DNA from: Pseudomonadota bacterium
GTDB taxonomy: Bacteria > Pseudomonadota > Gammaproteobacteria > Burkholderiales > Chitinibacteraceae
Length of the DNA: 64,000 bases
Direction: 5' to 3'
Assembly: GCA_026399755.1 (NCBI GenBank)
Contig: JAPLQI010000074.1
Span: 33,751-97,750, forward strand
Under the pieces are notes generated by a model. That model saw only the letters and a list, made by a program, of their open reading frames with translations. It did no database searches and was not told the origin of the DNA. Position numbers and translations under genes: made by a program. Shown here piece by piece: positions 53,404 to 63,548 of the stretch (position 1 is the first letter of the stretch; each line of letters opens with the position of its first letter).

Positions 53404-55416
53404 TTAAGTATGCCCCGGTGCGCTATTCAGTAGATGCGTATCTTGATTTTGCACCAAGCTTAAATAACGCTCGTATTGCTTGAGCACATCGGCAATCAGC
53501 TCTTGCTGAATCATATATTGCACATCGTAGCCTTGGCGGCCATCTTCAAAGAAGGTGATAGGCACATAGTGATGCGGCCTGCTCGACATCGGCAGTGATG
53601 CGTCGCGCAGCGCAAAAGTGGCGACCGGCTGCTTTAAAGGCCGCACACCGTAAACAAAGTCACGCAGGTTCGCTTGTGGCACGATCAAAGAAACCGCGCC
53701 ATCGTCCCCATGTGATACGGAAGCACTGAGGCCTTGTTTTTGCAGCTCGCTAGCGACTTCATTTAGCGCAGGTTCAACACTTTTGGTGATGAATTTCTCA
53801 ACATCACTCAAACGGGGCTCATGCAGAATTTGCGCTAGGCGAATCCGCCAGTGTTGGCCTGTCCATGAGGTGGTTCCGGGTGAGAATTTCTGTGAGAAGT
53901 GTTGTCTATCTGCCGCTAAGCCTTTACACAGGCTAAAGCAGAGCAGCAGCATAATCACCGTAAACGGCAGGGCAGCAATCAGCGTTACGGCTTGCAGCGC
54001 TTTTAAGCCACCAGCTGTTAGCAAAATTGCAGCAGTCACACCGAGTAGGCCAGCCCAAAACAGGCTTTGCCAAGCGGGTGATTTATCTGCACCACGGGTG
54101 GCGATGGTGTTGAGCACAAAAGCGCCCGAATCGGCCGAGGTGACAAAAAACACGGCAATCAACAGCACGGTGATCGATGAAGTGACTTTCGCCAGTGGCA
54201 GGTATTCAAAGAATTTAAACAGCAGCGCATCCACATTGCCCGCTGTTTGCGATAGCGCACCAGCGGCGGTATGCATATCCAGCCAGATGGCAGTATTGCC
54301 AAAAATCGTCATCCATACCAAGTTAAACAGGGCAGGAATCAGCATTACGCCGATGATAAACTCACGTAAGGTGCGGCCACGCGAAATCCGCGCAATAAAC
54401 ATCCCTACGAAGGGCGACCAAGAAATCCACCACGCCCAATACAGCAGTGTCCAGCCACTAAACCAGCCTTCTTTTTGTGTAGGCTCATAGGTATAAGAGC
54501 GGAAAGTTAGCTCGACTAGGCTGGAGAAGTAATGGCCTAAGTTGTCGCCAAATGCGCCAAGTAAAAACAAGGTTGGCCCCGCAAATAACACAAATAGCAT
54601 CAGCGTAATGGCGAGGCCTAAATTAAGCTCGCTAAGGCGGCGCACGCCTTTATCTAGGCCCGATGCGGCAGACCAGCCAGCAAGTCCAATCACCACAGCT
54701 ATCAGGCCATACTGAAATTGCAGAGTGGACGTGTCCCAGCCGGTGAGCGAATGCAAGCCCGCGCTGATTTGCAAAATACCGTAGCCCAGCGTGGTGGCAA
54801 TCCCGAAAATCGTGCCGCAGAGGGCGAATACGTCAACCGCGTGGCCGATAGGGCCATTGATTTTGTCGCGCAGAATGGGATAAAGGCCGGAGCGAATCGT
54901 CAGCGGCAGATTGTAGCGAAAGCCAAAATAAGCCAGTACGAGGCCAACAAGGCAATAAATCGCCCAAGCATGAAAGCCCCAGTGAAAGAATGTCATATTC
55001 ATCGCTTCACGTGCGGCAGCCATGGTGCTGCCTTGGGCCAGTGGTGGCGATAAATAATGCTGCATCGGCTCGCCTACGCCGAAATACATTAAGCCAATAC
55101 CCATGCCCGCGGCAAATAGCATGGCCACCCAAGAGGTGAAGTGGTATTCGGGTTTGGCATCGTCAGGGCCTAGGCGGATATTGCCGTAGGGGCTGCAGGC
55201 AATGGCAACGAGGGTGATGACAAAAATAGCCACAGAAAGAATATAAAACCAGCTGAATTTCTGTGTAACCCAAGCTTGGCCTTGGGAAAATATTTGTTCT
55301 GCAGCCTGCGGATTAAACGTGCAAATAGTGAGCAAAATGCCAATGAGAATCATGCTGGGTAAAAACACGGGCATGCTTAAGGTGTGATGGAAGCGGGATT
55401 GGGTACTTGTATTCAT
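53404..55416 (-). CDS. betT: BCCT-family choline/betaine transporter
   Basis: A sodium- or proton-driven osmolyte importer of 670 residues with 12 helices. The BCCT signature 'GWTLLYWAWWISWSPFVGMF' is intact, including the tryptophan box, and the ~150-residue cytosolic C-terminus carries BetT-like regulatory sequence ('HHYVPITFFEDGRQGYDVQY'). GGAG lies 5-6 bases before the ATG at 55416, which is preferred over 55437. The assignment to choline rather than betaine is by similarity to BetT from memory. No betA/betB gene is nearby. Confidence 0.9.
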   Translation of the reverse strand: MNTSTQSRFHHTLSMPVFLPSMILIGILLTICTFNPQAAEQIFSQGQAWVTQKFSWFYILSVAIFVITLVAIACSPYGNIRLGPDDAKPEYHFTSWVAMLFAAGMGIGLMYFGVGEPMQHYLSPPLAQGSTMAAAREAMNMTFFHWGFHAWAIYCLVGLVLAYFGFRYNLPLTIRSGLYPILRDKINGPIGHAVDVFALCGTIFGIATTLGYGILQISAGLHSLTGWDTSTLQFQYGLIAVVIGLAGWSAASGLDKGVRRLSELNLGLAITLMLFVLFAGPTLFLLGAFGDNLGHYFSSLVELTFRSYTYEPTQKEGWFSGWTLLYWAWWISWSPFVGMFIARISRGRTLREFIIGVMLIPALFNLVWMTIFGNTAIWLDMHTAAGALSQTAGNVDALLFKFFEYLPLAKVTSSITVLLIAVFFVTSADSGAFVLNTIATRGADKSPAWQSLFWAGLLGVTAAILLTAGGLKALQAVTLIAALPFTVIMLLLCFSLCKGLAADRQHFSQKFSPGTTSWTGQHWRIRLAQILHEPRLSDVEKFITKSVEPALNEVASELQKQGLSASVSHGDDGAVSLIVPQANLRDFVYGVRPLKQPVATFALRDASLPMSSRPHHYVPITFFEDGRQGYDVQYMIQQELIADVLKQYERYLSLVQNQDTHLLNSAPGHT

Positions 55417-55580
55417 GCATCTCCTTGTAGTGGCCAAAAAACAAAGCCGTTTGGGGATAAAAAGCGGATTTCAATTCCTATGCTCATGTATTTATAAGAC
55501 TATTTGCATAGAAAAGCGACAGGCACTCTAACAATGATTTCTTGCTTTGTAATGTTGAATAGTACAAATGTGTGACTAAA

Positions 55581-57272
55581 TCACAAATTGGCAAATGGAG
55601 ACTCTTTTGCTGCTGTATGCTTATTTGCTTGGTTTTTTTTGAGCACATGATCGGCCCACTGCCATGCACTAGGTAAATCGGGCAATAAGAATTCTGAGCC
55701 TAAATGCTGATAAAACCCTGAGCGATGGATCAGTGAATTGGGCTGTATTCCTGCACCACAAATAATCAGACCAGCGCCTTGGTGATGTAATAAATGCAGT
55801 AGCGTTTCTAATGCTTCTAGCCCTGTGGTATCCATATTGAGTAATGAGGACAGATCTAAAATCAGTAAGTCGGGCTGGATCTTATGTGGGTCGAGTAAAA
55901 CTTCTATTTTGGCAATCGAGCCAAAAAATAAAGAGCCATGAATACTCCATGCCTCAATTTGATCGCTTGCCATATGAGTGGGTAATTCAATTTTATTTAA
56001 ATGGGTGAGGCTGGATACGCGGGTAATAAAGAAAACACAGGCTAAAAGTAAGCCGACTTCCATCGCTACGGTTAAATCCACGACCACGGTTAGAATAAAA
56101 GTAGAAAGTAAAATAGTGCGGTAATTGCCAGTAAAATGTTGCAAGCGTCGAAACTCGGCCCATTCCCCCATATTCCAAGCCACATAAAGCAAAACAGCGG
56201 CGAGCGTGGAAAGTGGGATCAGCTTTGCAAAAGGTGCAGCAATCGCCATGATGAGCAAAATAGATAATGCATGCACCATGCCAGAAACAGGGCTGCTGGC
56301 TCCGCTATTAATATTGGTAACGGTGCGGGCAATCGTGCCCGTGGCGCAAAATCCGCCAAATAAGGGTGAAACAAAATTGGCAATTCCCTGAGCCATCAAC
56401 TCTTGATTAGGGTTGTGCCTATCATTAATCATGCCATCAGCAATACGCGCGCACAGCAATGATTCTATAGAGCCTAATACCGCAATGGTCAGTGCAGGTT
56501 GAATAATGGCGGCCAAAGAATGCCACGTAAATTGAGGAAATGCAGGGCTAGGCAGTTGCGATGGAATATCGCCAAAGTGGCTGGCAATGGTAGGAACGTG
56601 AATCTCTGGCCATTGTGCAAGTAAGGTGCCAAGTACAAGGGCAATCATACTGCCGGTAATTTGTTTTAAGCCTGAGGGTAAATGTTGCGCTATTTTTGGC
56701 CAAATAATTAATACGGCCAATGAGAAGACGCCAGTTGATAATGTGGCAAGGTGGGCATTAGGCAGGGCGAGAGTAATGGCTTTGATTTTTGAAAAGAATT
56801 CAGCAGGCAAATGATCGATATTCAAGCCTAAAAAATCATTGAGCTGAGAGAGTGCAATTAAGGCTGCAATCCCATTGGTAAATCCAATCACAATGGATAC
56901 AGGAATATGGCGAACTAAAGCCCCAAGGCCAAATAGGCCGAGTAAAAACATAAATACGCCCGCTAGCATGGTGGCTAATAATAAATTACCAACGCCATAT
57001 TGCTGGACGATGGCATATACCACCACAATAAATGCCCCAGCAGGTCCGCCAATTTGTACTTTAGAGCCGCCTAATAGCGAAATTAAAAAGCCCGCAATAA
57101 TTGCGGTTGTGAGCCCAGCCGCTGGAGGCAATCCGCTGGCAATAGCAAAGGCCATTGCCAAGGGCAGCGCAACAACGCCAACGCTGATACCCGCCGTGAT
57201 ATCAGCCAGCAATCTACTCCTGCTGTAATCACCGAGGACATCTAATGAACGAGGATGAAAGCGGCTCAGCAT
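55581..57272 (-). CDS. SulP-family anion transporter with STAS domain
   Basis: A membrane transporter of 563 residues with a SulP N-terminal part (about 14 helices; 'GVVALPLAMAFAIASG' and 'GSKVQIGGPAGAFIVVV' near the start) and a C-terminal STAS domain (about 430-545, 'LSSLLNMDTTGLEALETLLH'). Substrates in the family include sulphate, bicarbonate, molybdate and dicarboxylates; the substrate is not decided by sequence here. It starts 92 bp after the MASE1-like diguanylate cyclase and may be in its transcript. A related promoter region for betT lies downstream. Confidence 0.92.
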   Translation of the reverse strand: MLSRFHPRSLDVLGDYSRSRLLADITAGISVGVVALPLAMAFAIASGLPPAAGLTTAIIAGFLISLLGGSKVQIGGPAGAFIVVVYAIVQQYGVGNLLLATMLAGVFMFLLGLFGLGALVRHIPVSIVIGFTNGIAALIALSQLNDFLGLNIDHLPAEFFSKIKAITLALPNAHLATLSTGVFSLAVLIIWPKIAQHLPSGLKQITGSMIALVLGTLLAQWPEIHVPTIASHFGDIPSQLPSPAFPQFTWHSLAAIIQPALTIAVLGSIESLLCARIADGMINDRHNPNQELMAQGIANFVSPLFGGFCATGTIARTVTNINSGASSPVSGMVHALSILLIMAIAAPFAKLIPLSTLAAVLLYVAWNMGEWAEFRRLQHFTGNYRTILLSTFILTVVVDLTVAMEVGLLLACVFFITRVSSLTHLNKIELPTHMASDQIEAWSIHGSLFFGSIAKIEVLLDPHKIQPDLLILDLSSLLNMDTTGLEALETLLHLLHHQGAGLIICGAGIQPNSLIHRSGFYQHLGSEFLLPDLPSAWQWADHVLKKNQANKHTAAKESPFANL

Positions 57273-57364
57273 ATGGGGGAGGGAGAGTGGCTGAAACTTT
57301 ATTATGGGCTTTAAAATTCATATCGGCATAAGCGCGAAGTAAGCTGTTGTACTTTTGGCAAAGA

Positions 57365-58885
57365 TTAAGCTTGCCTGCTCGTAAAAGTAGCGGGGCTAAG
57401 CGCACATTGCACTTGGTTTCTGCCTGCTGCCTTAGCTGCATACATGGCTTGATCGGCTCGGTTTAATAGATGATCCAAGCTGCTGTCGCTGTCCTCTAAC
57501 ATTGCCACACCTATGCTAATGGTGATTTTGATGGTTTTACCCTCAAATTTAATCAAGGCTTGCTCTTCAATGGCTAGCCGTAATTTATTGCCGGCTAACA
57601 TCGCCTCGGCCAGCACCGTACCAGGCAAAAGCAGCACAAACTCTTCGCCGCCCCAGCGAGCAAAGCTGTCTGTGGCACGTAGCTCGGTACTGCAGACTCG
57701 GCATAGTTCTTTCAGCGTGAGATCCCCTGCTAAATGGCCGTGTTGATCGTTAACGTTTTTGAAGTGATCGATATCAATCAAGAGTATGGAAAGAGGCTGC
57801 TCGTAGCGGCGTGCATAAATAATTGCTTCATCGCAGCGGCGCTGCCATTCGCGTCTATTTGCTACCCCTGTTAGCTCATCCGTGGTGACTAATTCTTTAA
57901 GCCTTTGATTGGCGGCAGCTAAGGCTTCGGTGCGATTGGCGACTTCTGTTTCAAGTTGAATATGGCTTTGATTTAAAAGCTCTTGTAGTAAAGCTAAATA
58001 ATGCAGTGTTAAACCCACGCAAAATAAGAATAATTGTAAATTAACAAAAGATAGCATGCTGTTTTTGTTAATGAATGGCCCGAAATGATAGGTACTACCA
58101 ATAATAGATAATGTAAAGACGACCAATAGGGCCAAGGCAGTGCCTGCTAGTCTAAAACGAATGGCGATCAATAGAAGTACAGGCAGAATCAACATCATTA
58201 AATAAGTGTACAAACTAAACCCAAGTGCCACGATAGCGCAGAGTAATACCAAATAAGGCACAATAGAGCGAAAGTTATTCTTTAGAGTGCCAGATTTCCA
58301 GCTGGCATAAATGGGGGCAATAATAAATAATCCAGCTGTATCTCCCATAATTAATAAAACCATTTGCTGTAGATTGTTTGCTAGGCTGATATATGGAGTA
58401 ACTTGGCTGAGGGTTAACAGGGTATGCCATACGCTCATGGTGATTAATGCGGGCATAAAGCATATTTTTAGCCAGAAATAGGGAAGATCCACTGGGGCTT
58501 GCAAAGGCGCATGGTGGTTCTTTCTTACAGAATTGCGCCATGCCTTTGCCGCCATTGCCGATTGCCAACTATCAATAGCGGCAGGCACAAGGCCGGAAAT
58601 AAGCGCAAGTAAGAAAGCGTTTTTTGATCCCGATTGATTTAAATAGGTATAGTAAGTGGGGGTGTTAAGGATGTAGCTGCCCAAGAATACGAGTGCAATA
58701 CCCAATCGCCCTGTTTCTAGCATGATGACGAGGCCGCAACCGGCTGCAAACCAAATAACTGAGAAACTGCCGAACGGTAGGATTGCGAATTGAATACTAA
58801 GAAAGCCGATTCCTATATAGCCGATAAGCAGCAATAAGGCGGTTGCCGCCTTGGGGGAAGAGGGAAATGTAAGTGCTTGCTTCAT
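57365..58885 (-). CDS. MASE1-like diguanylate cyclase
   Basis: 506 residues: about eight membrane helices of a MASE1-like sensor (1-305), a coiled coil, then a GGDEF domain (about 330-500). The active site is GGEEF ('FARWGGEEFVLLLPG') and an RxxD inhibitory site (R-A-T-D) lies five residues upstream, so an active c-di-GMP synthase with feedback control is expected. MASE1 ligands are unknown. It is the second diguanylate cyclase in the window, unrelated in its sensor to the one at 22230-24434. Confidence 0.92.
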   Translation of the reverse strand: MKQALTFPSSPKAATALLLLIGYIGIGFLSIQFAILPFGSFSVIWFAAGCGLVIMLETGRLGIALVFLGSYILNTPTYYTYLNQSGSKNAFLLALISGLVPAAIDSWQSAMAAKAWRNSVRKNHHAPLQAPVDLPYFWLKICFMPALITMSVWHTLLTLSQVTPYISLANNLQQMVLLIMGDTAGLFIIAPIYASWKSGTLKNNFRSIVPYLVLLCAIVALGFSLYTYLMMLILPVLLLIAIRFRLAGTALALLVVFTLSIIGSTYHFGPFINKNSMLSFVNLQLFLFCVGLTLHYLALLQELLNQSHIQLETEVANRTEALAAANQRLKELVTTDELTGVANRREWQRRCDEAIIYARRYEQPLSILLIDIDHFKNVNDQHGHLAGDLTLKELCRVCSTELRATDSFARWGGEEFVLLLPGTVLAEAMLAGNKLRLAIEEQALIKFEGKTIKITISIGVAMLEDSDSSLDHLLNRADQAMYAAKAAGRNQVQCALSPATFTSRQA

Positions 58886-59047
58886 TACATTATTTCATCG
58901 GTTTGATCGTTAAGCTTATCTTATAATTTTCACAACTGTTGATTATTTGATTAAGTGTAGGAAAAAATCAAAGTGTGCTGCATCGCTAAATACGCAAATG
59001 GGTTTGATGACGCTTTGAATTAATCTTACAGGGGCGAATTAAAAGAT

Positions 59048-59074
59048 AAGCGGCGCTCCGCAGAGCGCCGCTTT
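59048..59074 (-). terminator. Terminator after clpB
   Basis: AAGCGGCGCTC-CGCA-GAGCGCCGCTT is a perfect 11-bp stem. On the minus strand it is followed by ATCTTTTA. Confidence 0.85.
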
Positions 59075-59091
59075 AAACGACTGTAGATTGT

Positions 59092-61674
59092 TTATAGTGT
59101 TTGTTTAAAGCTCAGCTCACCATTCTCTACGTTAATCGTCAGTATTTGGCCTGCACTCACTTTGCCTTCCAAAATGGCGCGTGACAATGGGTTTTCAATT
59201 TCGGTTTGAATCGCACGTTTCAACGGCCTTGCGCCATAAACCGGGTCAAAGCCTGCTGCAGCCACCATATCAAGCGCAGCATCCGTGACGCTCATTTCGA
59301 TTTCCATATGCGCTAGACGGCCTTGTAAGCGATTAAGCTGAATTCGCGCAATATTTCTGATGGCCTCCTGATCCAGTGAATGGAACACCACCATTTCATC
59401 AATCCGGTTTACAAATTCGGGCCGGAAATAGCCTTGCACTTCGGCGAGTACCGCCATTTTGATCAACTGATAATCCATTCCTGCCATGGCTTGAATTTGC
59501 GTGCTACCTAGATTACTGGTCATCACAATCACGGTGTTTTTAAAATCAACCGTGCGCCCTTGGCCATCGGTGAGGCGGCCATCGTCCAGCACTTGCAGCA
59601 GGATATTAAATACATCCGGATGCGCTTTTTCGACTTCATCCAGCAAAATCACGCTATAGGGTTTGCGGCGCACGGCCTCGGTTAAGTAGCCGCCTTCCTC
59701 ATAGCCTACATAGCCTGGAGGCGCACCCACTAAACGGGATACGCTGTGTTTTTCCATAAACTCGCTCATATCGAGGCGAATTAAATGATCCGGCGAATCA
59801 AATAAGAATTCCGCCAATGCCTTGGTCAGCTCAGTTTTACCCACGCCAGTTGGGCCAAGAAATAAGAAGCTGCCGTAAGGGCGGTTAGGGTCTGAAAGCC
59901 CTGCGCGGGAGCGGCGAATGGCATCGGATACCAAACGCACGGCTTCTGATTGCCCCACTACTTTTTGATGCAGGGCGTTTTCCATGGCGAGCAATTTTTC
60001 GCGCTCGCCTTGCAGCATGCGGCTGACTGGGATGCCCGTTGCGCGGCTCACGACTTCGGCAATTTCTTCTGCGCCCACTTGGGTACGTAGCAATTTGAGC
60101 TTGCCGCCGGTGGCCTCGGACGCTTCGGCGGCTTTGAGTTTGGCCTCAAGCTGCGGTAATTGGCCGTATTGCAATTCGCTGGCTTTGTCCCACTCACCAC
60201 GGCGTTGGGCGGCATCCATCGCGGTTTTAACGCGTTCAATTTCTTCTCGAATCGCTTGGCTGCCGAGCACGCTGGCTTTTTCGGCTTTCCAGATTTCTTC
60301 TAAGTCTGAGTATTCTTTCTCTAAACGTGCACTTTCTTCTTCGATCAGGGAAAGGCGTTTTTTAGAGGCTTCGTCTTTCTCGCGTTTTACCGCTTCGCGC
60401 TCGATCTTGAGCTGAATAATCCGTCTATCTAGCTTATCCATCACTTCGGGTTTGGAATCGATTTCCATTTTGATGCGTGCGGCGGCTTCGTCGATCAGAT
60501 CAATTGCTTTATCGGGCAAAAAGCGGTCGGTGATATAGCGATGGCTCAGCTCGGCAGCGGCCACAATCGCAGGATCGGTGATTTCTACCCCGTGATGGAT
60601 TTCGTATTTTTCTTGTAAGCCGCGCAAAATGGCGATGGTGGCCTCCACGCTCGGCTCGTTCACCAGCACTTTCTGGAAGCGGCGTTCTAGCGCAGGGTCT
60701 TTTTCAACGTATTTTCGGTATTCATCCAGCGTAGTGGCGCCTATGCAATGCAGCTCGCCCCGCGCCAGCGCTGGTTTGAGCATATTGCCCGCATCCATCG
60801 AGCCTTCGGTTTTACCCGCGCCCACCAAGGTATGCAGCTCGTCGATAAAGATAATGGTATTGCCTTCGTCTTTGGCTAGCTCATTAAGCACCGCTTTCAG
60901 ACGCTCTTCAAATTCGCCACGGTATTTGGTGCCCGCCAGCAAAGACGCCAGATCGAGTACCAATACGCGCTTGGATTTGAGCGATTCAGGAACTTCGCCA
61001 TTCACAATTCGCTGGGCGAGGCCTTCTACAATCGCGGTTTTACCCACGCCTGGCTCGCCGATTAAGACGGGGTTATTCTTGGTGCGGCGTTGCAAAACTT
61101 GCATGGCGCGGCGAATTTCATCATCGCGGCCAATTACTGGGTCTAGCTTGCCCGCTTTGGCGCGCTCGGTTAGATCCATACAGTATTTATCTAAGGCTTC
61201 ACGATTCTGATCGGCTTCCGAGCTATCCACACTTTGCCCGCCACGCACGGCATCAATGGCGGCGGCAACGGCTTCTTTTTTAGCGCCGTTTTCTTTCAGT
61301 AAGCGGCCTGTTTCGCCTTTGTCTGCCGTTAAAGCCAGCAAAAATAAATCGCTAGAAATAAACTGATCATCGCGTTTTAGCGCGGCTTTGTCGGTAAGGT
61401 TGAGTAAGTTACTTAGTTCTTTAGAAACGGTAATTTCACCATCGCCGCCAGTGACTTTGGGTAGGCGTTCAATGGCGGCGGCAAGAGCGGTTTTGAGCGG
61501 ATTAACATTGACCCCCGCTCTCGCTAATAAGGCGGAAGTGCCGGAATCCACGTCGGCCAGCAGTGCAGCCAGCACGTGCTGAGGCTCAATATAGGGATTG
61601 TCATTTGCATTCGCGCTGCTTTGCGCATCGCCAATAGCTTGCTGAAATTTTGTGGTCAGTTTATCGAAACGCAT
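59092..61674 (-). CDS. clpB: ATP-dependent disaggregase ClpB
   Basis: Hsp100 that with DnaK dissolves protein aggregates. From the ATG at 61674 it is 860 residues (E. coli 857): N-domain about 1-145, first AAA+ with 'GEPGVGKTA', the coiled-coil middle domain about 410-525, second AAA+ with 'GPTGVGKTE', and the C-terminal '[20 protein letters not shown]'. GGAGGAG lies 6-9 bases upstream of this ATG, so it is preferred over 61689. It is transcribed from a sigma-32-type promoter (61708-61736). Confidence 0.98.
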   Translation of the reverse strand: MRFDKLTTKFQQAIGDAQSSANANDNPYIEPQHVLAALLADVDSGTSALLARAGVNVNPLKTALAAAIERLPKVTGGDGEITVSKELSNLLNLTDKAALKRDDQFISSDLFLLALTADKGETGRLLKENGAKKEAVAAAIDAVRGGQSVDSSEADQNREALDKYCMDLTERAKAGKLDPVIGRDDEIRRAMQVLQRRTKNNPVLIGEPGVGKTAIVEGLAQRIVNGEVPESLKSKRVLVLDLASLLAGTKYRGEFEERLKAVLNELAKDEGNTIIFIDELHTLVGAGKTEGSMDAGNMLKPALARGELHCIGATTLDEYRKYVEKDPALERRFQKVLVNEPSVEATIAILRGLQEKYEIHHGVEITDPAIVAAAELSHRYITDRFLPDKAIDLIDEAAARIKMEIDSKPEVMDKLDRRIIQLKIEREAVKREKDEASKKRLSLIEEESARLEKEYSDLEEIWKAEKASVLGSQAIREEIERVKTAMDAAQRRGEWDKASELQYGQLPQLEAKLKAAEASEATGGKLKLLRTQVGAEEIAEVVSRATGIPVSRMLQGEREKLLAMENALHQKVVGQSEAVRLVSDAIRRSRAGLSDPNRPYGSFLFLGPTGVGKTELTKALAEFLFDSPDHLIRLDMSEFMEKHSVSRLVGAPPGYVGYEEGGYLTEAVRRKPYSVILLDEVEKAHPDVFNILLQVLDDGRLTDGQGRTVDFKNTVIVMTSNLGSTQIQAMAGMDYQLIKMAVLAEVQGYFRPEFVNRIDEMVVFHSLDQEAIRNIARIQLNRLQGRLAHMEIEMSVTDAALDMVAAAGFDPVYGARPLKRAIQTEIENPLSRAILEGKVSAGQILTINVENGELSFKQTL

Positions 61675-61707
61675 TCCGCACTCCTCCAAAGTTTATTCTT
61701 ACTTTAT

Positions 61708-61736
61708 ACATGGGGGCGTGGCAGGGGGAGATCAAG
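61708..61736 (-). promoter_or_regulatory. Sigma-32 heat-shock promoter of clpB
   Basis: On the minus strand CTTGATC, 14 bp spacer, CCCCATGT. The -10 matches the consensus CCCCATNT exactly, and the -35 differs from CTTGAAA at two places. It is 34 bp before the clpB start. Confidence 0.85.
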
Positions 61737-61756
61737 GGCTGAGTTGTGGGGATGAG

Positions 61757-61890
61757 AAAACCCAAGTCTTGAAACACAGAGGGCACAGAGGACACGGAGT
61801 TTCACGGAGAAAAGCTTATTCTTATTCATTTGCTTTTCTCCGTGGCACTCCGTGTTCTCCTTTTTCTCCGTGGTTTAAGGTTTGGGTTTT
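61757..61890. repeat. Rep-B inverted repeat at the clpB/MscS boundary
   Basis: AAAACCCAAGTCTTGAAACA and the closing GTTTAAGGTTTGGGTTTT arms, inner GACACGGAGTTTCACGG / CCGTGGCACTCCGTGTT. It overlaps the MscS-like stop codon (61889-61891) by 2 bp. Confidence 0.87.
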
Positions 61891-63403
61891 ACGCCCCACG
61901 ATTTAATCCAATAAAATGCTGCAATTTGGCGAGGATTTCTGAGCGGGCGACGGGGACGATGATGTTACTTTCATCATTCAGCAAGGCATGCTCTTCAGCC
62001 TGACGTTTAACTAGTACTTCAGAAAATACGCCGGCAAGCTCGGGGCGGGATAATAGAATTTGCTGGAAAGATTCTTTATCAATGCGGTAGCACTCCACAT
62101 TGCTGCTAACCACCACCGTGGCGCGGATGGCTTCGCCGGTCATTAAGCCCATCTCACCAAAAAAGCTGCCCGGCCCAAGTTTGGTCAGTAGTTTTCGCTC
62201 GCCGCGCGTAGGTTGCACCCATGCTTCGGCATCGCCTTTGATGATGATGTACAGCCATTCTACCTTTTCGCCTTGGCGTATCATCACATCCCCAGCCACA
62301 TAGGGCGTGAAGCGTAGCTTGTCGGCGAGGGTGTGTAGTTCTTCTTCTTTTAAGGAAACCAGCAGCTCTAATTTTTGCAAGACGGCGAGGCGCTCTTGGG
62401 TGTGTTGCTTGTGGCGGCCTTCAAAGTAACGCTCGTTTTCTTGGGTGACAAAGATTTTATATTGCGGTGCAGCCAAGCGCAGGCTGTTGCGGCGTAATAC
62501 GGCGTCGATCAGGGTGCGGATTTGTGAGTCGGTAGGATCATCATTCAGAATATCGGTGAGCCAGTAGCGTGCGGCATAGCGGGCATTGCCTTTTTCTACA
62601 TTCATCAGCAAGCAGGAAGGCGGTGGGTCTTGAGCCACATTAGGCGGGGCGGCTTCGCGAATGGCGGTTTCGATCAAGAGCATGACTTGCGTGGGCAGCG
62701 TGTCCAGCCCCACTTCAAACCAAACCCAACGCCGCCAAGCCAGTGGTTTATCAACGCGCTTTCCGAGTAGCTGAAACTGGCCTTTCATCAGCATGCCGTT
62801 GGGAATCATCACCGTTTCACCATTGCGCGTTTCAACGCGGGTGGCTCGCCAAGATAAATCGACGACTCGGCCTGTGAGTTCCCCAAGCTTAATCCAGTCG
62901 CCTTGCTCTATCGAATTATCTAAATGCAGTGCCAGCCCCGCCAGAATATTGCCCAGCGTATCTTGCATGGCAAAGGCGAGCACGGCGGTGATCACCGCAG
63001 AAGTGGTAACCAGTTGCCCCAATTGCAGCCCCGCCAAATGCAGGCGGTAAAAGACCCAAGCGATCATGGCAATGGCTTCGAGCAAGTCTTCGAGAATCCG
63101 TGGCGGATTAAGCCTGACTAAAGGCGCAAGTAGTTGGAAAAGCAACATGCCCCAATAACGGATGATGGCAAAACCAAGCACCACCATAAAGGTTTCATGC
63201 ACGGCTTTGGCTGCGCTGGCGAATTGATAGCTTTCTAGTAAGGTGCTGGAGTAAAGGCCAAGACAGCCAAAAGTCAGTAGCAAAATGCTATTAAATAAGC
63301 GATGGCGGCTGGTGCGCACTCGGTAATAGAGTAGACAGCCTAGAACAAAGCTGGCGGCAAGAAAGTAGAGAAGAGTTTGTAATTCAGAGGGCTGAAAACG
63401 CAT
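61889..63403 (-). CDS. MscS-like channel with a cyclic-nucleotide-binding domain
   Basis: 504 residues. Several N-terminal helices, then an MscS domain (about 120-235: 'ITAVLAFAMQDTLGNILAGL' pore helix, 'VETRNGETVMIPNGMLMKGQ' upper cytosolic domain) and a C-terminal CNMP domain (about 350-470) with 'LGPGSFFGEMGLMTGEAIRA', in which the Glu and Arg of the phosphate-binding cassette are present. It would be a mechanosensitive or cyclic-nucleotide-modulated channel of the MSL/bCNG type. The CHASE2 cyclase in the same window could in principle supply a ligand, but this is an inference. Single gene; its stop overlaps a Rep-B copy. Confidence 0.9.
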   Translation of the reverse strand: MRFQPSELQTLLYFLAASFVLGCLLYYRVRTSRHRLFNSILLLTFGCLGLYSSTLLESYQFASAAKAVHETFMVVLGFAIIRYWGMLLFQLLAPLVRLNPPRILEDLLEAIAMIAWVFYRLHLAGLQLGQLVTTSAVITAVLAFAMQDTLGNILAGLALHLDNSIEQGDWIKLGELTGRVVDLSWRATRVETRNGETVMIPNGMLMKGQFQLLGKRVDKPLAWRRWVWFEVGLDTLPTQVMLLIETAIREAAPPNVAQDPPPSCLLMNVEKGNARYAARYWLTDILNDDPTDSQIRTLIDAVLRRNSLRLAAPQYKIFVTQENERYFEGRHKQHTQERLAVLQKLELLVSLKEEELHTLADKLRFTPYVAGDVMIRQGEKVEWLYIIIKGDAEAWVQPTRGERKLLTKLGPGSFFGEMGLMTGEAIRATVVVSSNVECYRIDKESFQQILLSRPELAGVFSEVLVKRQAEEHALLNDESNIIVPVARSEILAKLQHFIGLNRGA

Positions 63404-63484
63404 CGCAATATCCCAGGCTCAGGGATTAGAAAGGAGGTTGCTTTCCTTGTTTGTAGCCTTTGATTGCCTTGGAGTACAGGAATA

Positions 63485-63545
63485 TGGGAGTGGGGAGTGG
63501 AGGGCTTTGTCGACTCCCCATTCTCTCCACTCCCCACTCCCCGTT
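63485..63545 (-). terminator. Hairpin between the decarboxylase and MscS-like genes
   Basis: GGGAGTGGGGAGTGGAG and CTCCACTCCCCACTCCC are perfect 17-bp arms with a 26-base loop. It lies just after the stop of the decarboxylase gene at 63549, so it could end its transcript; there is no U run. Confidence 0.6.
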
Positions 63546-63548
63546 TTA

